Of a stretch of 22,238 nt of DNA, positions 9,984 through 19,163 are shown in pieces. The stretch is taken from the NCBI GenBank assembly GCA_910592205.1, contig CAJVPJ010000547.1, positions 1-22,238 on the forward strand, given 5' to 3'. The notes below the pieces were generated by a model, which made no database searches, was not told where the DNA came from, and saw only the letters and a program-made list of their open reading frames with translations. Positions within the stretch are counted from its first letter, which is position 1. Every line of letters starts with the position of its first letter. Made by a program: the position numbers and the translations under genes. This DNA comes from Paraglomus occultum. Taxonomy: Eukaryota; Glomeromycota; Glomeromycetes; Paraglomerales; Paraglomeraceae.

Positions 9984-11435
9984 ATGTCACCTGCTGAAAC
10001 TTCAATATCGGCCGTTCCCCAATACAAAGGGAATATAGACTCACGCGAATTGCCATGGTTAGTTTGCATATCATTGTGGTTTCTGGCTTTACGACGCGTC
10101 TAATGTCTTTGGCTTTCTTAAAGGGTGGAAAAATATCGACCTCGTCTTCTCAAGGACATTGTTGGCAACGAGGAGACTGTGTCGAGACTCCAAATTATCG
10201 CAAAGGAGGGTAACATGCCGCATATGATACTAGCCGTAAGTTTCGAATCAGTTGACGCATACGACGCGTGTCTTGACATATATCCTCGCTTGGTATTTGG
10301 AAACAATCATTGATGTATAGGACTTTTTCGGATAGGGTAGTCCTGGAATCGGCAAGACGACTAGCGTCCAATGCCTGGCTTACGAGTTATTGGGCGATAG
10401 CGTAAAGGATGCCGTATTGGAACTAAACGCATCCGATGACAGGTAGACGTAATACGTAACAATAAGACTTGATGTATTCGTACAAAGGTCATTGACTCTC
10501 AACTTGGTTTTCTGCAGGGGAATAGACGTAGTTAGAAACAGAATAAAGACGTTTGCGCAGAAAAAAGTCACTCTCCCGCCTGGAAAACACAAGATTATAA
10601 TACTCGATGAAGCCGACAGGTAACAGACAACACTTGACGCGCGCGCGCGCGCATGTCGTTTCATTTCCATTACGTTTTGCTCACAATATTCCATCAGCAT
10701 GACGTCTGCTGCGCAACAAGCTCTTCGTCGAACAATGGAAATATACTCTCAAACCACACGCTTTGCTTACGCTTGCAACACTTCATCCAAAATAATCGAA
10801 GCAATTCAATCTCGTTGTGCCATCTTGCGTTATGCACGTCTTTCCGATGATCAAATACGCAAGCGTCTCGAAGAAATCTGCTCGTTCGAGAATGTCGAAT
10901 ATAGTGATGACGGTTTGAATGCGATTGTTTTTACGGCTGAAGGCGATATGCGTCAGGCCATCAGTAATTTGCAGAGTACAGTTTCTGGATTTCGCTTTGT
11001 GAATTCGGATAATGTCTTTAAAGTCTGTGATCAACCTCATCCCGTCCTTGTCAAAAAAATTATTGATAATTGTATCAAAGGTGAAGTTGATCCTGCTATA
11101 GAGGACCTGACATTCTTATGGAAGCAAGGGTACAGTGCGCTCGATCTTGTTAGCACTTTATTTAGAGTGGTAAAATTCTATTCCGATATTGATGAGCATT
11201 TAAAGTTGGAGGTGTTAAAGGTAAGAGGTAGTGGGGGTGGGGGTGTCAATGGCGTGGTTTTGTGATGGACATTACAATTGGTTTTTATTTGTATTGATCG
11301 TCTCTATCTTTTCAATAGGAGATCGGGTTTACTCATATGAGAATTCTTGACGGTGTTCAGAGTTTGGTTCAGTTGTCAGGATTAATCGCAAAGCTATGCA
11401 AAAAATCAATGCCACAGGACGAATTTCCTGTTTAA
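9984..11435 (+). CDS. RFC2: Replication factor C small subunit RFC2 (yeast Rfc4 type)
   Basis: Six exons: 9984-10057, 10124-10235, 10336-10442, 10518-10619, 10698-11220, 11319-11435, giving 344 residues (human RFC2 is about 354). This AAA+ ATPase is part of the clamp loader that opens PCNA and places it on primer-template DNA in the nucleus. Seen in order: ELPWVEKYRP (RFC box II, residues 22-31), Walker [10 protein letters not shown] (63-71), [11 protein letters not shown] (box IV), Walker B IIILDEAD (124-131), sensor 1 around N159, the SRC arginine-finger motif (170-172), sensor 2 [11 protein letters not shown], and the C-terminal EIGFTHMRI block used for pentamer assembly. Order and spacing follow RFC2 rather than RFC4 or RFC5. 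Walker A has S and I where GPPGTGKTT is usual. All introns are 66-100 nt. It converges on MYG1, with 193 nt between stops. Confidence 0.95.
10094..10099. promoter_or_regulatory. ACGCGT (MluI cell-cycle box) in RFC2 intron 1
   Basis: A palindromic ACGCGT, the yeast MBF target found upstream of S-phase genes. Here it lies within the first intron, 110 nt after the start codon. Its function is an inference only. Confidence 0.3.
10264..10269. promoter_or_regulatory. ACGCGT (MluI cell-cycle box) in RFC2 intron 2
   Basis: A second copy of ACGCGT, 170 bp after the first and again intronic. Both copies share the longer context ACGACGCGT. Confidence 0.3.
10638..10652. repeat. Alternating CG run in RFC2 intron 4
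   Basis: About 15 bp of alternating C and G inside a 78-nt intron of an AT-rich genome. Such runs can adopt Z-DNA and are normally lost to CpG mutation where DNA is methylated. Confidence 0.85.
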
Positions 11436-11628
11436 GTGATATCGGTAATTGGTAAAAGTTATATAAACATTGTGATTGAGCAACGAGTTATGTGGATTTG
11501 TAATATACGACTGGTCAATATATACAAAGTTGACTACCAAATAATCATGTACATAATAACACAGCTATTAGTATTAAAAAATGCTTGATTCATAACACCC
11601 AAATTGTTTCTAGTGGTCACTCTTGTCC

Positions 11629-13521
11629 TTATTCAATCTCCAGTGCCTTTTTTGTCATTTCCAATACTCCTTCTCGAGTTAGGTTTCCCCCAGTAAAACT
11701 ATTGGAGATGGTAGTTAGTCAAAAAAAACACATAATAGTATATTGTCCACATTATACTTACCCGCTCATATGAACAAATACGCAGCCCTACAATAGCGTA
11801 CATGATGACATGTGTGTATTAATATACTAATCGTATGGTCTATTAACAGCAATTCAACAAACAATACCTTTACTCCTGCTCTTTCCGATAGTTCCGAATC
11901 ACGAAGACCACGCCATCTACAAGAAAAAAAAAAGGAAAAATATTTTAGTCTTATCAAGTAAGCAACCAGCAACCAGCAACCATAACAATAGTGACAATAA
12001 CATAACGCAAATGTACGCACGCTTCGGGAAGTGGTTTCCTAGAGTCGAACAAATCTAATGAGACAGGAACTGCCTGTACCCTCCAAGAGTTTGGGTTAGG
12101 GTATATAATATATAATGGTTGAGTATCGGATGTGACCTTGGTCTCTTCTTCAATATTGAATAAATGATCCTATACGAAAGGCGAAATTAATATGCTGTAA
12201 CAAGCAGTTTGACTTTGACAACCCTGTTTACCTTCCATGGACAGTATTGTTCTAAGACCATTATTCTCCCAAGTTTGTCAAACTCGAATCTTTCTTCGAA
12301 TGCCTTTAGTACAATTTCTCTAGCCGGAAACCAAGCTTTTCCCAAGTATTCTATCTTGTCAACCAACACTGATCCAGCCAACTCGCTGGCTTTCGTGAAT
12401 TGTTTCTAAAAGGACAAGAAAAATGACAAACGTTGTATCGATCAGTGATGTGATTAGCCGGATAAACATTACATACAATACATACGTTCACGTCAACGTC
12501 TTTTTGATTCCACCATGGATTCAATGTTGCTACTCGAGATGGCAATGTCGTAGTCTCCTTGTACATAGCAGGGATTTCGCGTGGATATTGATTGATTCCA
12601 TTGTCGACCGCTATTTGTTCAAAAGTCATTAACATAGTGCGAGATATATCGTTCATATGGGTAAATAGTTACCATCTAGAGCTTCTATGAAATCCTATTC
12701 AAGAAAAGAATCATCAGACGACTTGTAAATTACTATGAATTCGAAGAAAGTAGTGACTGACGTACTTCGTATATTTTATCATACAGTATTGCAACTTTGG
12801 AATCGGTTACTTCTAGTCCTAATTGACTGGCAATAATTTCCTTGCCAAAATGTCTAAGCGAAACGACAAGATCAGTAAATGATTCCTGCAAATGAGAATT
12901 CATCCAAACTGCTACGCAAACCAAGATGTTGACAGTACTCACTTGTATATTAGCCCAGCACTACTGAGTTTTATCGAGCGGTTGGCGTTAAAAGTCTCGG
13001 AAAACCCTCTCTAGATGGCATAAATATTTTGTAAGGATGATTGACCAACTCGGTATACTCAACGGGGGGATTCTTTTTTTTTTTTTACCTGATGATGGTC
13101 GAACCTCATCGTGGCTGGATCATAGACTCCGCCCACGTCGACGATTACATCACATTTGGCCAACTGTTCTGGATCACGAGTTCTGACTACATCTATTAAG
13201 AGGAGAAAATCGTAAACATTACTTTACGATGGGGGAAATCAATGATATCATTTTGTGACATTACTCGATTCCTTGAAAGCAGCTGTTCGTTTCAACATGA
13301 ACACTGCCAATGCCTCATCGCTACAACAAAATTATACAGATTATAGACTATTGTCATGTGTAATCCAGACATAGGGTGGAGAGAATTAGTTGATACCAAT
13401 GAAACTGGCCATCATGAGTTCCAATCACCTATTACGCGAGATCGAGCGATGAATTATTATATTACAATAAAAATAAAAGTAATTAATGACGCTCTGACTT
13501 GCAAAAGCTTACTTTTGTCAT
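11629..13521 (-). CDS. MYG1: MYG1 family protein (UPF0160, DHH-type exonuclease), 13 exons
   Basis: Exons in - order: 13521-13513, 13428-13397, 13320-13265, 13192-13089, 13010-12943, 12853-12766, 12694-12673, 12610-12486, 12405-12232, 12169-12021, 11916-11868, 11787-11762, 11698-11629. They total 972 nt and 323 residues, the normal size for the family. Motifs read across the junctions: [16 protein letters not shown] (residues 5-20, metal site), VVDVGG-like [15 protein letters not shown] (63-67), [29 protein letters not shown] (125-132), LNPWW, WFPAR, CPWK, AWRGLRD and a C-terminal [13 protein letters not shown]1 is a conserved eukaryotic metal-dependent 3'-5' RNA exonuclease of nucleus and mitochondria. 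GTHDGQFHC has Q where T or S is usual. The first coding exon is only 9 nt (MTK) and exon 7 is 22 nt, so automatic gene callers may fail here. Confidence 0.93.
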
Positions 13522-13900
13522 TGTCGATAATAGTCTGCGTTTAATATGTACCGTTGATATCGAAAGAATGCTTTGCTTCAAACGTAACATTTAAAATTTT
13601 TGTCAATGAAATGCACCAATCAACGTTCTAAAAGTGTACATTTTAACATGACGTCATCAAAGACGACAAGATAAAGTTGTTAATCTGTGCGGCCAGCTTC
13701 GTAATGACAGTTTCTTTAAAACTGTCGATACAAATGGGCTATCTATTAATACTTTGGGATCAGTGTTTAAACAATGCAATGTGCGGAGGGTATTAAGCCC
13801 TCTCAATTAGCCTCACATTCTTCTGGTCAGGTGTTTGTTTGTCGATCGATCTATCCGTAGTAACACAAGCTTACGTATCCGTTTTTTAAAAATTGCGAGT
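13522..13900. promoter_or_regulatory. Divergent promoter region of MYG1 and proteasome beta-1
   Basis: A 379-nt region between two outward-facing start codons. It contains CCAAT at 13616-13620 and TGACGTCA at 13649-13656. I do not see the yeast proteasome element GGTGGCAAA. Shared control of the two genes is possible but not shown. Confidence 0.5.
13649..13656. promoter_or_regulatory. CRE-type palindrome TGACGTCA
   Basis: A perfect 8-bp palindrome that matches the CREB/ATF bZIP consensus, 128 nt from the MYG1 ATG and 245 nt from the beta-1 ATG. Fungal stress bZIPs (Atf1-type) bind this sequence. Confidence 0.5.
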
Positions 13901-15143
13901 ATGCGGGTGGAAAGCTTGATTGACAACATGGAAACGGAATTAGGTCTGAAACCGGGAGAAATCGGCTTAGGAGTGAGTATTAGAATGAATGATAGAGAAG
14001 AGCGTAAGAACAGTGTTCAGAGCTGCATTTGTTCAATAAATAACGGTAGATTTACCAACTAATCGATTTCTATCATGTTCTATTAGACCACTCTTGTAGC
14101 TGTTGGCTTTGATGGAGGTGTGATCATTGGAGCGGATTCACGCACGTCGATGGGGGGCGCATATGTTGTCAATAGGGTTACGGATAAGTTGACCTACGTT
14201 AGTGATAGGATATACTGCTGCCGGTCTGGCAGTGCAGCTGATACGCAAGCTGTTGCTAATCTCGTCACCTATTATCTACAACTATACGCGTAAGTGTTCT
14301 TGTATACATATAGAAAGCGGTCTGACATATCAAGCATATTTGATGCCTGTATCGTTTTGTCTCGACGATTGAACGTTTTCAATTAAATAGTATACAACAT
14401 GGAGAGGAGCCTCCTGTCCGTGTGGCAGCAGCGTTGTTCCAGGAACTCTGCTATAAGAACAAGGAAATGTTATCGGCAGGGATAATTTGTGCTGGATGGG
14501 ATAAGTATGCTGGTGGTTCCGTTTACGGCATACCGATAGGAGGATCATTGCACAAATTGCCATATGCTACAGCAGGTAAGTGTGATGTTGGCAAATGAAA
14601 TGGGGGGAGATTGGGCGATGGATCATACAAAGAAGCCTTTAATCAAGAATGTGGATGATGATTACATCACCTTTATACAATGCTTTACGAATCACGTCCT
14701 AATCATTAGATTCATTTTGTCCCCCCTCGCTTGGTTCATTACAGCAGAATATACTGATTACCCGTTTATATGGTTACGTAGGTAGTGGTTCTACATATCT
14801 CTATGGTTATCTTGATACCGCATTTAGACCAAACATGACCAAGGAAGAAACAATAGAATTAGTCAAGACTGGTACGTTTAAAATCTATGTCTTTTTTTTT
14901 TCCACTATACACTCTTGCTCACTTTTCGTTCTGATTTCTCTCCCCTATATAGCTATTGCACTTGCAATTGGTAGAGATGGATCATCTGGAGGTTGCATTC
15001 GTCTTGCTGTTATTACAGAAGATGGCGTGGAGCGGCATTTTATTCCGGGAGATCAAGTACCAGGTAATGCAACCAGTTTGTAATAGAGTTAATGTTTTTA
15101 TATTTAATGCTAACCGTCCTTTATCACAGTCTTGGGCATATGA
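13901..15143 (+). CDS. PRE3: 20S proteasome subunit beta-1 (caspase-like; Pre3/PSMB6)
   Basis: Exons 13901-13972, 14087-14289, 14391-14575, 14782-14871, 14953-15063 and 15130-15143 give 224 residues. A 24-residue propeptide ends LKPGEIGLG, and autocleavage before TT exposes the catalytic Thr1 (residue 25), exactly at an exon junction. After it come GADSR (Asp17), NRVTDKLT (catalytic Lys), [21 protein letters not shown] with the Arg that gives beta-1 its acidic-residue preference, [24 protein letters not shown], and [12 protein letters not shown]. The segment from Thr1 to the catalytic Lys holds one more residue than in yeast and human ([10 protein letters not shown] against TTTGAYIANR). The C-terminus is uncertain: splicing at 15064/15129 gives VLGI then stop, while reading through gives GNATSL and a stop ending at 15083. 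The propeptide start is the first in-frame ATG after a stop-free but ATG-less stretch. Polyadenylation may use AATAAA at 15306-15311. Confidence 0.93.
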
Positions 15144-16396
15144 TTTATATATACAAGAAACAAAAGGGAGGTTACCCCACGATAAGGGTATGTTATTTAT
15201 TGCGCGTTGTTCATAACACGTCATCTTGTTAGCGTGTTGACAACTTTTTGCTCTTAGCGTTGGAACACTATTGTTGGGCGATTCGCAAATATGTAACGAG
15301 ACACCTAATAAAATCCGTGTAAGATTTGTGTAATTGTGAAGCCACTGAATACTAATGTGATATTTTGTGAGCAAAATTGCCGACCGTTTACCCGAGACCG
15401 TTTATTCGTGTTAGAATTTACGTCCTTCCCTCAAAGATGCTAAATACCATAACAAGTAATTTACTGGCGCGTGCGGATGCCATTGTGTCGAGTTTTTGGC
15501 AGCATTTTTGAGAAGACACAGAGGTGGAAAATTATGTTTTAGTGATTCTTATTATGCTGTTCATCACGACACGCTATATTGGACGTCTCATGTGGTCCCA
15601 ATTTGTCCGTTTCAGAGGTTTATCTATGAAAAATGCAATGATCGGTGGTATGTACTAAAATTTCTTTTAACCCAAAAGGGCAATCTCAAGATTTTAAGCA
15701 TTGGAACGTCTTTCTGTAATGATTTTAACTATGTATTGAATGTAAAATCATCTTCCTTCTTGTTAGGTTATGAACGCGCCTGCCAGCCAGTATAAAACTT
15801 GTCTTTTAGTATTGAATTGTCCCATCAATGAATTCCCATCCGTAGACAAAATCAGTCTTATTTTTTGTAAAGCAATTACAGTGAACTTATCAGGACTTTT
15901 CTCACATTATTATAAATATGTGAAAACTGCTTCATCGTTATTGACCAACAAGCCCAGGATCTGTCTAATTTATACTTGCATATTTTCACAGTATGCTAAT
16001 TCTCAATTAATTAGGCAGAGCATATATTCGCTACAAATACACGATATAGGACATCAATTGATCTCGCCAAAAGTGCGCGCAAATTGTTCCCGATTCTTGT
16101 TGTCTTGCTGTAATCCAGTGTTTCTCTGACAGATCTAACAACGATCGGTTCCTAGTTAATTATTTATTTTTTATACAGTGATTGTCAACATAGTCCGCGT
16201 TTATATTTTCCATCTGGATTATTACATGATGCGTGTTTATTTATAAAAGTTCGTAATTAACTTTACGTGACACATTCCTTTTAACTTTGTATAGACTTTA
16301 GTATGTCTTTTACTCATAATCTCTCCCTAAATCGTCACGTAGAGTTTAGCATATTGTTTACTTTATCGATACCGATACCTTCAATTAATAAAACGG
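15144..16396. other. Region between beta-1 and HSF with two orphan open frames
   Basis: After the beta-1 3' flank there are two overlapping + frames. One at 15496-15795 (100 codons) has no ATG at all. The other at 15770-16129 begins with ATG and has 119 residues rich in Ser, Leu, Ile and Cys. I recognise neither. I could not find a splice that joins them in phase: the donor-like GTATGT at 15649 joined to the acceptor at 15765 leads to an immediate stop. Chance frames or a decayed gene are both possible. Confidence 0.35.
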
Positions 16397-18342
16397 TTAA
16401 TTTATTTTTTTCTCTCTTATGAGATTGAACAGCATTTGCTTATCCTGATCAGTTGCAGCATTAAGTAAGTTCGCACCGTAATATGAGAAGTCATTCCCAT
16501 TCTCATCATCATCATCCAAGTCGATTTCGCCAGTGTCAGGATCGAAACCGAGTGAAGAAGCCACAAAATCAAGATTATTATCGACTGTGTTGATTCGATG
16601 TTCTATATCATGTATTGCGTTATCTACATTGTTAATGTCGTTTGTAGTTGTCTCTAGCAACGAAGGGTTGGCCGATATCAATGCGTTCGCCGATGCATTA
16701 AGAAAGTCTGTGTTCACCTCAGTTTCGGGAACATTGGGCGTCGAGCCAAAAGTACTGAAAAAGTCAAACTGAGGCATCTGCGGTTGTACTGCAAAATCAT
16801 TTGACAGATCACTTGTGGTGTCTTGTAGTAGAAGGGTAGTGGAAAAGGTAATGTTAAACGATAGCAACAGAAGTGAAAAAAAATTTTAATAATCGAGAAA
16901 GATTGATATGACAAGCATGAGTTGTACATATGCCAAAAAGTTCTTACCACTATTGTTAAAGTCGAGCTCCCATGCATTTGGATCAAATTCAGTTGTTTCT
17001 GTTGGCGCGTCTGTACTTTCTTCCTGACTAATTGCGTCCTTGAGTAACAATCTTCGTTTCTTGGGAATTAATGCTCTCTTTTTATCGACCGAGAAAACAG
17101 AAGCCAAAAACCGTAAAATTTTATCAATTGTTTCCTGTTGCCTGCGATGTCGTTCTCTTGCAGTTATTGTCTCTTGCCAGAGTAGTTGATTATCCTGCTG
17201 AATATGTTTGAGATCGCTGCTTATAGTCAATTGATGTTTTTTGATGGATGCAATTTCGCTTAGTATGTGGTTTAAATCTATTTCATTTGGATCTTTGCCA
17301 TTCTCCGTGTCTTTCCCTTTCTTTCGTTGGACAAAGTATAAAAGGTCTTGTTGATTTCTCAAAAAGTTGGGATTGCTAAACTCTGATTGCTCTGATTGCA
17401 TGTCAGCCTGTAATACTCCTTGTTGCAAATGAGGTATTTTGTGAAATCCGTACATGTTGAGCTGCCTCACAAAACTACTAAAATTGTTGTGTTTGAAAAA
17501 GCGAGGCAAGACTACGCGAGCAAAATCCTGCGGTCGTGTAATTAAGAATGAATTGCCGCTTTCTGACCAGTGAATCAAGTCATTCGATTGAGGATCATTG
17601 ACCATACTAATGAAAAAAACAATGACAGAATGAAAGCGTGAGCGTTAAGTGTGAACGCTATGTAAGATAAGGTGATACATTGGGAGGAAAGCAATTGCAA
17701 TTCAACAAGGACATGCAGTTAATATTATGTAAAGAACAAAACATACAGCGAACTTGTTTAAAATTTTGGCAAGGATTGCAACAACGACTATTGGAAAACA
17801 GAATATCTATTCACTATTTTATGTGCACCCTCGCCCACTTACTTGTACAATTTGTTAAGAAAAGCGGGCACGCTCCTGGTTGTTGATCGAGGCGATCGAG
17901 AGTGTTTGCCGGGAGGGGCAGGCAGTTGGTAAGGATTAGTATTAATACTAAGTGCAGAGGATAAGGGAGTTCCATCTCTTGTCGGAGAAGCCGGCCTCTT
18001 TTGTGGAATGATTGACGTCGAGTCATCAGTCTGTTTGACTGTAGTTAATGGCTGTTGCTGTGGGGGTGGTTGTTGTTGTTGCTGTGATGGTGCTGGTGGT
18101 GGTGGTGGTTGCTGTAATTGCTGCTGCTGTTGCGGTTGTTGTGGTTGTTGCGGCAGTTGTTGCGCTTGTTGCTGTTCTTGTTGCTGTTCTTGTTTCGGTG
18201 GTGGTTGTGGTTGTGGTTGTGGTTGTGGCTGTGGTAGCGATAGTGGTTGTTGCTGTGGTTGTGGTTGTAATTGTGGTTGTTGCTGCTGCTGTTGCTGCTG
18301 CTGTTGCTGTTGCTGTGGTTGTTGCTGTTCTTCTCGTTGCAT
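16397..18342 (-). CDS. Heat shock transcription factor (HSF) with Gln/Pro-rich N-terminus
   Basis: Exons (- order) 18342-17843, 17606-16948, 16821-16397 total 1584 nt, 527 residues. Residues 1-110 are almost entirely Gln and Pro. The HSF winged-helix DNA-binding domain starts at [10 protein letters not shown] (158-167), is interrupted by the 236-nt intron inside the first helix, and continues [40 protein letters not shown] (recognition helix about 211-221) to QRKKG (264). A coiled-coil trimerisation region (HR-A/B) covers about 277-340, followed by a basic likely nuclear signal KKRR (349-352). The third exon encodes an acidic C-terminal tail with DLDDDDENG, a possible activation region. The protein binds nGAAn-repeat heat shock elements and controls chaperone genes. 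The exon 3 acceptor (ACAAG before 16821) is chosen because it keeps frame and follows a pyrimidine run. Confidence 0.92.
18050..18333 (-). repeat. CAA/CAG-rich coding repeat (polyglutamine) in HSF
   Basis: An impure CAA/CAG/CCA repeat read on the - strand as Gln with scattered Pro, Leu and Ser. The two Gln codons alternate irregularly, which usually limits slippage. The + strand reads as a Cys/Gly/Val frame, an artefact. Confidence 0.9.
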
Positions 18343-19163
18343 ATTTGATTACTTATATGTTTTATGAACACAGATGTCGATAGGATGGTCTTTTATTAAT
18401 GTGCTGACGTGTTCTATGTACACTACCGCGGAATTACTCGGTTGCGCAGAGAGGCAGATATCCAGCGACTTGTGAGAAAAAGTCGAAGTGATACGTATTT
18501 CATATATAAAAGGTTAGTGTCCCAAATTAATAACAGACATGGGGCGGGCAGTGATACATAGATGGTATGGATGGAACGTAATTTTCTATACTAAAAAGAT
18601 AAATTCTTGTGACACTCGGTGATTAAAAGAGATCCAGGTCACAGTGGTTAACAAGGGTTTATTGTTATTGCGAATGTAAAATATGTTGATGGAAATGCTG
18701 CGAACCTATATATGTTCATAGTCACGCTGTTTACATAATTGTTAAGTGTCTGACACTTTAGCAATGAATATGATACATACATTCTCTGCTTTCAACCAAA
18801 TGTGCGGGCATCCTAAACCTAAACGCGCATACCCAGACCGCAAATAGCATTGTGCTATGAGGTAGATTACTATAAAAGTCAAGTCTTATCATCTTTGGGG
18901 TTAGACCCCATTCTAAATTAGTTAAATTCGATTATGCCAAATAGTTTGTAATGCTAACATGGTCCTTTGTGTAAGACAGCCCCGATCATGATTATCAGAT
19001 AATCTAAGACAGGCTCGTGTTCACGTATTTGTTACACTTACTGATAATAATACAGTAATAAGGCTTACACAAATTCTTAACATACCCAAAATCAATGCTT
19101 ATCTAAAATACCCGCTCAATTATACACTACATACAGTTTACGATCTTAATTATATTCTTTTTT
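18343..19163. other. HSF upstream region and P450 3' flank
   Basis: No gene is supportable in these 821 nt. There are three perfect short dyads: 18744-18758 (AAGTGTC, 1-nt loop), 18844-18858 (ATAGCA, 3-nt loop) and 18896-18910 (TGGGGT, TAG loop). I looked for alternating nGAAn blocks (heat shock elements) near the HSF start and found no good match. Confidence 0.5.

Noticed and set aside
9984-15143. A co-regulated replication/proteolysis gene cluster
   Set aside because: RFC2, MYG1 and beta-1 are unrelated housekeeping genes in alternating orientation; close packing alone is not evidence of a functional cluster.
17680-17886. A 68-codon + frame in HSF intron 1
   Set aside because: It is antisense to the HSF intron and start of the DNA-binding domain; no independent support.
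18008-18383. Long + frames rich in Cys/Gly or Val over the HSF N-terminus
   Set aside because: They are antisense readings of the CAA/CAG repeat that encodes the HSF glutamine tract on the - strand.
18896-18910. TGGGGT-TAG-ACCCCA hairpin as a transcription terminator
   Set aside because: Bacterial-type intrinsic terminators do not apply in a fungal nucleus, and it has no T tract after it.
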